From assembly GCF_002797915.1 (NCBI RefSeq), contig NZ_PGTY01000001.1, forward strand, positions 1,736,001-1,800,000: 64,000 bases of DNA. The letters run 5' to 3'. The notes under the pieces are model-generated. The model was given only the letters and a program-made list of their open reading frames with translations, had not been told where the DNA came from and ran no database searches. The position numbers and the translations under genes are program-made. Shown here in pieces: positions 53,952 to 62,376 of this stretch. How positions within the stretch are numbered: position 1 is the stretch's first letter; each line of letters opens with the position of its first letter. This DNA comes from Yoonia maricola. Its GTDB lineage: Bacteria; Pseudomonadota; Alphaproteobacteria; Rhodobacterales; Rhodobacteraceae.

Positions 53952-55121
53952 ATGACATTCGACCACGCCCCCGACCGCCGGAACACCCACTGCGTCAAAT
54001 GGGACAGCATGGAGACGCTCTATGGCGTGAACCCGGACGAGGGGATTTCGATGTGGGTCGCCGATATGGAATTCGCAGCAGCCCCCTGCATCCAAAAATC
54101 CGTACAGGATATGATCGATCACGGCGTCTATGGTTATTTTGGCGATGACAGCAAATATAAGGCTGCAATCGGGTGGTGGATGCAAACGCGACATAACTGG
54201 GCGATTGACCCGTCATGGATTTTTACAACACACGGATTGGTCAACGGCACCGCCATGTGCGTGGATGCCTTCACCAACCCCGGCGATGGTGTGGTATTGT
54301 TCACCCCAGTCTATCATGCCTTTGCCCGCGTCATTGACGCCGCTGACCGTCAGGTCGTGGAATGCGAGTTGGTCAATAACAATGGCCGCTACGAGATGGA
54401 TTTCACCGCCTATGACGCTCAGATGACCGGGAACGAGCGGATGGTTATTCTCTGCTCCCCCCACAACCCCGGCGGGCGTGTCTGGACCAAAGCCGAACTT
54501 CAAGCGGTGGCAGCCTTTGCCAAGCGGCACGAACTCATCCTGGTCTCTGACGAAATCCACCATGATCTGACAATGCCCGGCCAAACCCATATCCCCATGG
54601 CTCATATTGATGGCATCATCGACAGGTTGGTGATGATGACAGCGACAACCAAGACCTTCAACATCGCAGGCAGCCATTCGGGCAATGTCATTGTCGAAGA
54701 TCCCGACTTGCGCGCGCGCTTTGGCAAACGCATGGCAGCGCTTGGACTATCAGCCAATAGTTTCGGGCTGTTCATGGCAACGGCCGCCTATTCGCCCGAA
54801 GGGGCCGCTTGGGTGGATGACCTGCGGGGCTATCTCAATGAAAACCGCAAAATCTTTGACGCCGGTATTAACGCCATCCCCGGATTGGCCTCAATGAACC
54901 TCGAAGCCACATATCTGGCGTGGGTCGATTTCGCCGGCACTGGCATGACGCGGAACGAATTCACGAACCGAGTGCAGGACAAGGCCAAGATCGCAGCCAA
55001 TCACGGGCCGACATTCGGCAAAGGCGGTGACAGTTTCCTGCGGTTCAACCTTGGCGCACCAAAGGCACAGATCGAAGACGCTGTTGCACGGCTGCAAAGC
55101 GCATTCGGTGACTTGCAGTAG
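53952..55121 (+). CDS. PatB/MalY-type aminotransferase (probable cystathionine beta-lyase)
   Basis: 389 residues from the ATG at 53952, with AGGAG seven bases before. It is a PLP fold-type I enzyme: CVKWDSMETLYGVNPDEGIS at the start, ILCSPHNPGGRVWTKAEL, LVSDEIHHDL and the PLP lysine in TATTKTFNIAGSHSGN. This subfamily performs C-S beta-elimination (cystathionine, other cysteine conjugates). In marine bacteria PatB-like lyases also act on sulfur compounds, so the substrate is open. It follows the XRE gene by 56 bp. Confidence 0.9.
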   Translation: MTFDHAPDRRNTHCVKWDSMETLYGVNPDEGISMWVADMEFAAAPCIQKSVQDMIDHGVYGYFGDDSKYKAAIGWWMQTRHNWAIDPSWIFTTHGLVNGTAMCVDAFTNPGDGVVLFTPVYHAFARVIDAADRQVVECELVNNNGRYEMDFTAYDAQMTGNERMVILCSPHNPGGRVWTKAELQAVAAFAKRHELILVSDEIHHDLTMPGQTHIPMAHIDGIIDRLVMMTATTKTFNIAGSHSGNVIVEDPDLRARFGKRMAALGLSANSFGLFMATAAYSPEGAAWVDDLRGYLNENRKIFDAGINAIPGLASMNLEATYLAWVDFAGTGMTRNEFTNRVQDKAKIAANHGPTFGKGGDSFLRFNLGAPKAQIEDAVARLQSAFGDLQ

Positions 55122-55131
55122 TCAGAAGGGC

Positions 55132-55479
55132 CTAACGGCTGATCAATCCGGCCGGCACAAAATCGGGCCGCACAAAATCCGCAGCAGGCGCTGTGGCAAC
55201 AGGCGTGGCCCATTTGAACTCAAAAACCCGTTCGTCATCTTCATCAATCGAAGAGACGACAAGGCAGGTATAAAGATGCTTGGGCCCGTCATAAATATCG
55301 ACATGGCCGCGCAAGCGCTCTGACCCTTCCAGATCAAGGGCAAAGCCCCCATCCCAGAACCGACGAATGCGGTAAGTGTCATCACCATCATGGACCGACA
55401 GACGATCCTTGCGCTTCAATGCAGCTTTGCGCGCTTCTTCGAGACCCTGACGTACGGCATCAGGCAAAAACGTATACAT
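55132..55479 (-). CDS. Hypothetical protein
   Basis: 115 residues, soluble. It starts MYTFLPDAVRQGLEEARKAA, has an Arg/Asp-rich middle (DDTYRIRRFWDGGFALDLEG), a GHVDIYDGPKHLYTCLVVSS segment, and ends in a Pro/Ala tail. Similar small proteins are common in Rhodobacteraceae, but I know no function. It converges with the PatB gene across ten bases. Confidence 0.7.
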   Translation of the reverse strand: MYTFLPDAVRQGLEEARKAALKRKDRLSVHDGDDTYRIRRFWDGGFALDLEGSERLRGHVDIYDGPKHLYTCLVVSSIDEDDERVFEFKWATPVATAPAADFVRPDFVPAGLISR

Positions 55480-55567
55480 AACAAGCCCCTCCAGATTGTG
55501 CAGAACATGACCCGATAAAGGTAAAATTCAAATGACAAAATCCGCCGCAGCGCAGAAACCCTTGTTT

Positions 55568-56335
55568 TTATGCCTTCACGCGCGGTCGCAGCACATGCGG
55601 TTTCGCCGCATCATAGAGTGCCGAGTCAGGAAATCCATGCGAATCGGCTAGCGCTGGCCCCACAAGGATCAACGCTGTGCGCGTGATCTTGGCCTCACGC
55701 ACCTTTTCGCGCACATCCATCAGCGTACCACGAATGATCATCTGATCCGGCCATCCGACGCGGTAGATCACCGCCACTGGGCAGTCCTCACCATAATGTG
55801 GTGCCAACTGCCGCTCAATCTCACGCAGGGCGCGAATGCCCAGATGAATGGCCAAGGTTGCACCAGTACGCGCAAAATTCTCCAAGGTTTCCCCCGCTGG
55901 CATTCCTGTCGATTTCATCGACATACGGGTCAATATGATAGATTGCGCCACTTCCGGCACCGTCAGTTCAGTACCCAAAGCCGCAGCAGCGGCGGCATAG
56001 GCAGGCACGCCCGGTACGATCTGGTAATCAATACCATCCGTTTTCAAACGGCGGATTTGTTCAGCAATTGCACCATAAAGCGATGGATCACCCGAATGCA
56101 CACGGGCGACATGTTGACCTTTTGCATGGGCCTTCAAAATCTCGCCATGCGTATCATCCAGCGTCATAGGCGCCGTATCCATCACCAAGGCCCCCTTCGG
56201 CGCGCAAGCAACGACCTCTGCGGGAACCAAAGACCCTGCATAAAGACACACCGGGCATTCGCCAATAAGCCGCGCGGCCTTCAGCGTCAGCAACTCCGGA
56301 TCACCCGGACCAGCACCAATAAAGTAAACGGTCAT
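55568..56335 (-). CDS. cobM: Precorrin-4 C11-methyltransferase
   Basis: 255 residues from the ATG at 56335 (MTVYFIGAGPGDPELLTLKA). Family motifs are CLYAGSLVP, HSGDPSLYGAIAEQIRRL and the EVAQSIILTR segment. It adds the C-11 methyl group in the corrin pathway using SAM. Last gene of the cobalamin cluster as transcribed. A 21-bp leader repeat lies 13 bases before the start. Confidence 0.94.
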   Translation of the reverse strand: MTVYFIGAGPGDPELLTLKAARLIGECPVCLYAGSLVPAEVVACAPKGALVMDTAPMTLDDTHGEILKAHAKGQHVARVHSGDPSLYGAIAEQIRRLKTDGIDYQIVPGVPAYAAAAAALGTELTVPEVAQSIILTRMSMKSTGMPAGETLENFARTGATLAIHLGIRALREIERQLAPHYGEDCPVAVIYRVGWPDQMIIRGTLMDVREKVREAKITRTALILVGPALADSHGFPDSALYDAAKPHVLRPRVKA

Positions 56336-56348
56336 GCACAAACCCTGC

Positions 56349-56369
56349 TCTTTCTTCGTCCAATCAAAC
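56349..56369 (-). repeat. 21-bp leader repeat before cobM
   Basis: On the minus strand GTTTGATTGGACGAAGAAAG followed by A; one mismatch to the copy before fmt (51638-51658). Confidence 0.7.
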
Positions 56370-56426
56370 TTTCGCCGAAGGCTGTGGGATGGCGGGTGGG
56401 GCGGTTTTGGCGCCAGCCAAACAGCG

Positions 56427-58307
56427 TCATCCCGCCAAATCACCATCAATCTTGCGGGCATATCCCCGCGGCGTATACATCCGCGGGCCTTCACCCAAAG
56501 TAGCCAATCGCGAATGGGACGACCCCACCAATACGACAGTCAGCATATCCACCTCATCAACCTCAAGTTCATCCAAGCGACGATACCGCACGTACTCTTC
56601 TGGTCTGCCCAGCGATGACGCCAGCATCACGGGCGTATCCGCCGGACGATGCTGCAAGAGAATATCCCGCGCTTCAGCCAGCAATGTCCGTCGTCGCATC
56701 GACACCGGATTGTAAAAGGCAATCACAAAGTCACCCGCCGCCGCCGCCTGCAACCGCTTTACGATATCCTCACGCGGTGTCAGCAAATCCGATAGCGAAA
56801 TCGCACAAAAATCGTGCCCCAAAGGCGCACCCGCACGGGCCGCTGCCCCTTGCAGCGCACTCACACCGGGCGAACAGACAACATCAACCCGGCGCGCGGC
56901 ATCTGTCACACCCATCTGGTCCGGTCCACGATCCAGCAACTCGAACACCAACGCGGCCATCGCATAAATACCTGCATCGCCCGAACAGATCAAAGCAACA
57001 TTTTTGCCATGCCCTGCCTGCTCTAACGCATAACGACAGCGCTCTTCCTCACCACCCAGCGGAAAATCCGAGCGTTCCTTGCCAACAGCCAAAGGCCCGA
57101 GCAAATCAATATAAAGCTCATAGCCGACCAGTTCCTCAGCCTCGGACACCAGACGCGAAACCTCAGGTGTGCGCCATGCGGCCTGACCAGGCCCAATGCC
57201 AACAATCGACAACCGCCCGCGCGCGCGGCCTTCAAACTCTGTCAAAGGCCCGGGCGTCACGACCAGCGCACAGGTCGCATTCGCTGTCTTACGTTTGGCC
57301 ACCAAAAATTCACCGGCATCACCTGCTTGCGCCAGCGCCGCCGCCTCGGACACCCCATGCGCACCCACCTCTGCAAAAACCACATCGGACGGGTTCTGCA
57401 AACGCGGCGTTTGTGTCTCCAAAACATCTGCTTCAAACAGCCGCAAAGGAACGCCCAAATCAGCCGCCAAAGCAATGATAGCAGGTTCGTCCGCCTTCAA
57501 CGAAATCGTGTTGACCGAATGTAAAGCCTCTGGCGCAACACCTGCCTCTTGCAGGACCTCTGCAACCAATGCGGCCAATTCATCCACCGGGCAATTCCGC
57601 GCGCATCCAACACCTAAAGTCAGCCGCTGCGGCGCAAACTGAAGATGAGCCGCACCAAGATCGTCCTGCTGCATCATCGTACAAGACAGCCGCAGCGCAT
57701 CGCCCTTCGGCAAATCTGCGAGCCACGGCGCATCACCAATCACCTCAGCGCCACCGCCGGCCAACAAACCCGCCATCGCCGATTTCGCATCACCGCGATT
57801 GACCAAGCGCCAGCCAGCAGGTGGTTCATCCAGTGCAATACCCAGCGCAACGTCACCCGCCGTCGTGACGGCCGATACCGCATTCAAAGCCTCTGCGATC
57901 TGCGCAGACAATTTGTTCGCCCCACGATGCCCACCCAAAAGCGGAACCACGACAGCACCATCGTCAGACACAGAAATCACAGGTGGCTCTGTCGTCTTAT
58001 CGGCCAACAGCGGAGCCACGGCGCGGATCAAGATACCTGACGCACAAACCCCAACAATCGGCACACCAGCCGCAAACAAATCACGCGCATGATCCAAAGC
58101 ATTGGAAAAGAACGCATCCGCCCGATTAACACGGCCCTTGCGGCCGTGCACCTGCACACCAAGGGCGGCGGCCACGCGATGCGCCGTCGCCTCACCAGAG
58201 CGCGACAGCGCCAGAACAACGGGTTTGCGCCCCTCTGGCACGACGGGCTTGCGCGCCTCTGGCACAACGGGCTTGCGCGCCTCTGGCACGACGGGTTTCA
58301 AAGCCAA
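56427..58307 (-). CDS. cobJ: CbiG-CobJ fusion: cobalt-precorrin-5A hydrolase-like and precorrin-3B C17-methyltransferase
   Basis: 626 residues. The N-terminal CbiG part (about 30-340) shows VCASGILIRAVAPLLADKTT, VVVPLLGGHRGANKLSAQIA and the C-terminal CbiG/CobE domain LTLGVGCARNCPVDEL. The CobJ part (about 365-620) shows RLSIVGIGPGQAAWRTPEVS, ALICSGDAGIYAMA and GHDFCAISLSDLLTPR. It combines ring-contraction-stage steps in one polypeptide. The first 30 residues are three copies of KPVVPEAR-type repeats, and the TTG start at 58307 is uncertain; a GTG within the repeats could serve. It overlaps cobI by ten bases. Confidence 0.9.
   Translation of the reverse strand: MALKPVVPEARKPVVPEARKPVVPEGRKPVVLALSRSGEATAHRVAAALGVQVHGRKGRVNRADAFFSNALDHARDLFAAGVPIVGVCASGILIRAVAPLLADKTTEPPVISVSDDGAVVVPLLGGHRGANKLSAQIAEALNAVSAVTTAGDVALGIALDEPPAGWRLVNRGDAKSAMAGLLAGGGAEVIGDAPWLADLPKGDALRLSCTMMQQDDLGAAHLQFAPQRLTLGVGCARNCPVDELAALVAEVLQEAGVAPEALHSVNTISLKADEPAIIALAADLGVPLRLFEADVLETQTPRLQNPSDVVFAEVGAHGVSEAAALAQAGDAGEFLVAKRKTANATCALVVTPGPLTEFEGRARGRLSIVGIGPGQAAWRTPEVSRLVSEAEELVGYELYIDLLGPLAVGKERSDFPLGGEEERCRYALEQAGHGKNVALICSGDAGIYAMAALVFELLDRGPDQMGVTDAARRVDVVCSPGVSALQGAAARAGAPLGHDFCAISLSDLLTPREDIVKRLQAAAAGDFVIAFYNPVSMRRRTLLAEARDILLQHRPADTPVMLASSLGRPEEYVRYRRLDELEVDEVDMLTVVLVGSSHSRLATLGEGPRMYTPRGYARKIDGDLAG
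58230..58301 (-). repeat. 24-bp tandem repeat encoding the N-terminus of CbiG-CobJ
   Basis: Three head-to-tail 24-bp units, each encoding K-P-V-V-P-E-A/G-R, differing at a few bases. The period is a multiple of three, so copy-number change keeps the frame. Confidence 0.85.
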
Positions 58308-58999
58308 GGATCGGCCCCTTTCGTCAATAAGATCATCGAAAAATACGGCGCTTTTTCAGGCGCATCCGCAAGCGGCAAAACCACTTCCTCAGTCAAGGTC
58401 GCCCGTTCGACATAGACAGCACCCGCCGTCAAACCAAGCGCGTCAATCACACCACGTATCTTGGCCAAATGGCGGCCCACCTTCATGATCACAACACTTT
58501 CCGCACCTTCAATGCGCGCGCGTAACTCACCCTCCGGCAGTGGCCCCGGCAATACCGTCAGACGCTCATTGCGGGCCGCCAAGGGCATACCTGCACGCGC
58601 CGCACAAGCGGTCACAGATGTCACACCCGGCACGACCTCGACCCGATAATCAGATGATAGCCGCGCAAAGAGATACATAAAGGAGCCATAAAAGAAAGGA
58701 TCACCCTCACACAGGCAAACCACATCCTGCCCGGTATCCAAGGCGGCAGCGATCTTTCTGGCACCTTTGTCATAGGCGTGCTGAGCAGGCGCACGTTCCA
58801 CTGACATCGGCACATCCATCACGATCTCCTGCACACCAGGCGCAATCAAATCCGCGGCAATTGCGCGCGCAAAACTCGCTGCACCCGCCAAGGTGGGATA
58901 AGCCACAACAGACGCACCTTCGATCAACCGTGCTGCACGCAGCGTGATCAGATCGGGTGCACCTGGTCCCAAACCTACACCATACAGAACCCCAGTCAT
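58298..58999 (-). CDS. cobI: Precorrin-2 C20-methyltransferase
   Basis: 233 residues from the ATG at 58999, overlapping the cobL stop (ATGA). Motifs are GVGLGPGAPDLITLRAARLI, CEGDPFFYGSFMYLFARL and VVPGVTSVTACAARAGMPLA. It methylates C-20 of precorrin-2 (or the cobalt form). Given CbiX in the same operon, the substrate may be cobalt-factor II. Confidence 0.93.
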   Translation of the reverse strand: MTGVLYGVGLGPGAPDLITLRAARLIEGASVVAYPTLAGAASFARAIAADLIAPGVQEIVMDVPMSVERAPAQHAYDKGARKIAAALDTGQDVVCLCEGDPFFYGSFMYLFARLSSDYRVEVVPGVTSVTACAARAGMPLAARNERLTVLPGPLPEGELRARIEGAESVVIMKVGRHLAKIRGVIDALGLTAGAVYVERATLTEEVVLPLADAPEKAPYFSMILLTKGADPWL

Positions 59000-60198
59000 C
59001 GTTTCACAAGGCTCCACTGCGTGACGGGCATCAACGGTCGCCACCCGGTCAATCGCCCGACAGGTTCGGCACGATGGACCGACAGTTTTACAAAATCGCC
59101 ACCATGGTCCTTGTGCAGGGCGATCAGTTCAGCTTCGCTTTCGAGCGTAACAGCATTCGCGACCAAACGACCCAAAGGACGTAGGGCCTCCCAAGCCGCG
59201 TCAAAAGTTCCGCGGCTCAACCCCCCACCAATGAAAATTGCATCCGGCGCTTCAAGCCCATCCAGCGCCTCTGGCACCGTGCCTTCAACCAAGGCCAGTT
59301 TCGGCACACCGAGTGCGAGCGCATTGGCAGCCGCCATCGCCCGCCGGTCGGCACGCGGTTCAATCCCTACCGCACGGGCATAGCGTGCCGCGCGCATCCA
59401 TTCGATCGCGACAGACCCGCAGCCACAGCCGATATCCCACAAAAGCGCACCGCGCATCGGCATCAGCTTGGCCACCGTGGCCGCACGCACCTCTTGCTTC
59501 GTCATGGTGCCATCTGACTGGAACAGCGTATCAGCCAAGCCCGGCACACGCGGCAGCAGGGCCGCGTCAGGTGCTGCGATACAATGGACAGCAAGCGTAT
59601 TGAACGCAGGGACCGCATGATCCCAACTTTCAGCCCGCCCATCAAAGCGCGTTTCATCCTTGCCACCCATCGCTGCCAAAACCGTCATCCGGGACTGTCC
59701 AAACCCACGTTCGGTCAAGAAGGTTGCAATTTGCGCGGGCGTCTCTGCCCCGGTGGTCAGAACCAGCAACTGCGCATCCGGTTGAATAAAGGCGATCATC
59801 TGCTCTACGGGGCGGCCATGAACCGTCAAGGTTTCAACGTCCGGCAAAGACCAACCCATGCGGGCCGCGGCCAATTGGAAGGCAGATAGCTGCGGGTGAT
59901 AAACAATTTCCGTGGGGTCCATTGCACGACCAATCCGCGCACCGACAGAGAACCAAAGTGGATCACCGGTTGCCAGAATAACCACGCGCTTGCCGCGCAA
60001 CCCCTCAATCGTGGAGATCAGCGCGTCAAAGGGGCTTGGCCACGCCATACGGGCAGCGGGCAGATCGCCCGTCAGTGTGTGATGCCGTTCACCACCGATG
60101 ATAATCTCGGCGGCTTCGACAACGGCACGCGTTGCAGGGGCCAGACCGGCCATGCCGTCTTCGCCAATCCCGACAATATGAAGCCAAGGATCAGCCAT
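58996..60198 (-). CDS. cobL: Precorrin-6Y C5,15-methyltransferase (decarboxylating)
   Basis: 400 residues from the ATG at 60198. The CbiE-like domain (1-200) has LHIVGIGEDGMAGLAPATR and ILATGDPLWFSVGARIGR. The CbiT-like domain (about 215-400) has the SAM site LLWDIGCGCGSVAIEWMRAA. The fused form methylates C-5 and C-15 and removes the acetate side-chain carboxyl at C-12. A small hairpin region separates it from cobH upstream. Confidence 0.95.
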   Translation of the reverse strand: MADPWLHIVGIGEDGMAGLAPATRAVVEAAEIIIGGERHHTLTGDLPAARMAWPSPFDALISTIEGLRGKRVVILATGDPLWFSVGARIGRAMDPTEIVYHPQLSAFQLAAARMGWSLPDVETLTVHGRPVEQMIAFIQPDAQLLVLTTGAETPAQIATFLTERGFGQSRMTVLAAMGGKDETRFDGRAESWDHAVPAFNTLAVHCIAAPDAALLPRVPGLADTLFQSDGTMTKQEVRAATVAKLMPMRGALLWDIGCGCGSVAIEWMRAARYARAVGIEPRADRRAMAAANALALGVPKLALVEGTVPEALDGLEAPDAIFIGGGLSRGTFDAAWEALRPLGRLVANAVTLESEAELIALHKDHGGDFVKLSVHRAEPVGRLTGWRPLMPVTQWSLVKR

Positions 60199-60232
60199 CG
60201 CTTGTCGTCTCCTTGCGGAGGCTTCGCGCGGA

Positions 60233-60247
60233 ATGCCCGCAGGGCAT
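60233..60247. repeat. Hairpin in the cobH-cobL gap
   Basis: ATGCCC-GCA-GGGCAT, perfect 6-bp stem, next to a shorter CTCC-TTGC-GGAG stem (60210-60221). No T-run. Likely a processing or stability element. Confidence 0.45.
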
Positions 60248-60260
60248 GACAAGCGCACAC

Positions 60261-60896
60261 TCAAACATCTTCCGGCAACCCCGCTGCCAGCGCGTTCACA
60301 GCCGCCGACGCCATCGCAGACCCGCCACGGCGCCCGCGCAAGGCAACATAGTCGCAACCGCGGGGGTTTGCGGCCAACTCGGCCTTGCTTTCAGCTGCCC
60401 CGACAAACCCCACCGGGAAGCCAAGAATGATAGCGGGTTTCGGCCATCCGGCGTCCAGCAACTCCAGCAAATGAAACAGGGCTGTGGGCGCATTGCCGAT
60501 AGCCACGACAGCACCCGCGATCTGGTTGCGCCAAAGTTCAACGGCAGCAGCAGAGCGGGTATTGCCGATCTCTTGCGCCAGCGCAGGCACTGACGGATCA
60601 TTCAACGTCACAACCACGTCGTTTCGTGCGGGAAGGTAGCGCCGAATGATCCCCGCACCTACCATTTCGCAATCACACAGGATCGGCGCGCCAGCCTGAA
60701 GCGCGTGATGACCTGCCTCTGCGGCAGCGGTTGAAAAGGCCAAACGGTCCGCGACCTCGACCATACCGCAGGCATGGATCAACCGTGTGATCAATGGCTG
60801 CATGGCAGGCGCAAACCGTTCTAACCGCGCCTCGGACCGTACGGTCGCAAAGCTTTGGGCGTAGATCGTGGAAGGGTCAGTTTCGTATGGACGCAC
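60261..60896 (-). CDS. cobH: Precorrin-8X methylmutase
   Basis: 211 residues from a GTG at 60896, which fits the usual N-terminus (RPYETDPSTIYAQSFATVRS) and has AAAGG seven bases upstream. A TTG 20 codons earlier (60956) lies inside the 33-bp dispersed repeat and is unlikely. Motifs are IHACGMVEVADRLAFS with the catalytic His, APILCDCEMVGAGIIRRYLP and ILGFPVGFVGAAESKAEL. It moves a methyl from C-11 to C-12, giving hydrogenobyrinate or its cobalt form. Confidence 0.94.
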   Translation of the reverse strand: MRPYETDPSTIYAQSFATVRSEARLERFAPAMQPLITRLIHACGMVEVADRLAFSTAAAEAGHHALQAGAPILCDCEMVGAGIIRRYLPARNDVVVTLNDPSVPALAQEIGNTRSAAAVELWRNQIAGAVVAIGNAPTALFHLLELLDAGWPKPAIILGFPVGFVGAAESKAELAANPRGCDYVALRGRRGGSAMASAAVNALAAGLPEDV

Positions 60897-60930
60897 GGGC
60901 AAGCCTTTGCTTGGTGTTGCAAGCGCCGGA

Positions 60931-60963
60931 GCCTCCGGCGGGAGTTTTTGGGCCAAGATGAAG
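60931..60963 (+). repeat. 33-bp dispersed repeat, copy C (inverted)
   Basis: GCCTCCGGCGGGAGTTT, three bases, GGCCAAGATGAAG on the plus strand, opposite to copies A and B. It fills the cbiX-cobH gap. Confidence 0.85.
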
Positions 60964-60964
60964 A

Positions 60965-62161
60965 CTAACCCGATTTGACCTTACGCGCGCTTTCAGGGCC
61001 ATGCGGATGTTTGGCATGGGGGTAAGGTGCGTGAACGTGGTCATGATGATGATCGTGACCATGGTGGTGGTGATGATGGTGGTGGTGATCCATCGCTTCC
61101 AACCGGCACATGCCGGTGCAGAAGGTATCACAAAGCGTGCAGTCAGCCACGTTGGACCCCGGCGCATTGGCCCCCTGCCCTTCGACATGGTGGTGATGGC
61201 TTTCCTGCACAGCACCCACTTCGCCTTCAAAGCCCAGCACGGCGGTGCGGTATTTGCACAGCACGCAGGTCGGCGGCGGCACAGCGCCAAAGGCGGGGTG
61301 CGCCCGATTATCGGCGCTGATGTGGTGATGTTTGCCTTCTTCCAGCGCCAAGACCTGACTGCGATAACCGCAGATGCCGCAATTCGGGGGGGGCGTATCG
61401 CTGACCTGTTCCATGATCCGTTCAGCGAAGGTTTCAAGCACTTTGGGATGGTCGCCCAGATAACCGGCTTTGACGAATTGGATATCAGGATGTTCGGCTG
61501 CGACCTGATCGGTGAAGCCATAAATCCGGTCGATCAGGATGCCTGAGAATAGGAAATAAGGGAACACGATGACCCGCTTATATGGCAGCCGTGCGACATG
61601 TTGCAGGCAAGGTTCGACCAGTGGGAATGTGACACCGGAATACCCTACTTCGCACCAGCCAAATCCCATGCCCTCTTGCAGCATCCGCGCGATCTTGGAG
61701 ACATTCCCGTTGGCATCAGGGTCAGAGGCGCCGCGGCCGATCACGACAAGGCAGGTTTCGGTCAAAGGCATCTCGCCGTGCGCGGCATTCGCCTTATCAA
61801 CGGCATCCTGAATGCGGCCAGCGGCGGCGGCGATCATCTTGGGGTCTACCCCCAATTCGCGCCCGTATTGCACGGCGATCCCATGTTTGGCAGCATAGGT
61901 ATTGAGCACTGTCGGGATATCATTCTTGGCATGCATTGCCGCAAATAGCATCCCCGGCACGGCCAAAATCCGCTCGCATCCGGCGTCACGCAATTTGTCG
62001 AGGCCATCGCGGATAACCGGATTCGCAAACTCCAGATAACCATAATCGGTCATCCAATCGTCCGGCAGATAGGCGGGTAGTTTGTCTGCCAGAGTTGCAA
62101 ATTCATCAACGGCTGACTGGCTGCGCGATCCGTGACCGCAGATCATGACCCCGGTTTTCAT
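60965..62161 (-). CDS. cbiX: Sirohydrochlorin cobaltochelatase CbiX, long form with Cys- and His-rich tail
   Basis: 398 residues. Two CbiX domains (about 1-125 and 130-255): MICGHGSRSQSAVDEFATLA with the metal-binding His, VPGMLFAAMHAKNDIP, and a second half with VVIGRGASDPDANGN and VFPYFLFSGILIDRI. The tail (about 260-398) has NCGICGYR, TCVLCKYR and CTLCDTFCTGMC cysteine groups, then a run of nine His and further His/Asp pairs. CbiX inserts cobalt early in corrin synthesis. The tail probably binds an Fe-S cluster and stores cobalt. It overlaps the downstream cobH leader repeat region and the upstream small gene by four bases. Confidence 0.92.
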   Translation of the reverse strand: MKTGVMICGHGSRSQSAVDEFATLADKLPAYLPDDWMTDYGYLEFANPVIRDGLDKLRDAGCERILAVPGMLFAAMHAKNDIPTVLNTYAAKHGIAVQYGRELGVDPKMIAAAAGRIQDAVDKANAAHGEMPLTETCLVVIGRGASDPDANGNVSKIARMLQEGMGFGWCEVGYSGVTFPLVEPCLQHVARLPYKRVIVFPYFLFSGILIDRIYGFTDQVAAEHPDIQFVKAGYLGDHPKVLETFAERIMEQVSDTPPPNCGICGYRSQVLALEEGKHHHISADNRAHPAFGAVPPPTCVLCKYRTAVLGFEGEVGAVQESHHHHVEGQGANAPGSNVADCTLCDTFCTGMCRLEAMDHHHHHHHHHGHDHHHDHVHAPYPHAKHPHGPESARKVKSG

Positions 62162-62376
62162 GCAGTTTCCTCTTCCAGCTCTTCTTCCGGCTCAGCTTCT
62201 TCGGCGTCTTTGTTTTTCTTGCCTTTCAGGGCACCCCAGATCGCCGCAAGCCCAGCCAGTCCGATGGCAATGCCGGCCGCCCAATGATCATGGCCTGCAA
62301 CATCAGCCCAGTGGCCAGGGTGCGCCAGCGCCGATGATCCGGCGCAGATAAGCATAACTGTTAGCAACCACCGCAT
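62158..62376 (-). CDS. Small exported membrane protein of the cobalamin operon (DUF6732-like)
   Basis: 72 residues from the ATG at 62376. A signal peptide (RWLLTVMLICAGSSALA) is followed by HPGHWADVAGHDHWAAG, then a membrane helix (IAIGLAGLAAIWGALKG) and an acidic tail. His residues resemble those of CbtB/HupE-type metal-transport partners. I recall similar proteins as DUF6732. First gene of the cobalamin operon; its stop overlaps the cbiX start. A role in cobalt supply is inferred. Confidence 0.7.
   Translation of the reverse strand: MRWLLTVMLICAGSSALAHPGHWADVAGHDHWAAGIAIGLAGLAAIWGALKGKKNKDAEEAEPEEELEEETA

Noticed and set aside
58230..58301. CRISPR-like repeat array
   Set aside because: Units are contiguous without spacers and encode a repeated peptide in frame.
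60954..60956. TTG as the cobH start
   Set aside because: It lies in the dispersed repeat; the GTG at 60896 has a ribosome-binding site and fits the family N-terminus.
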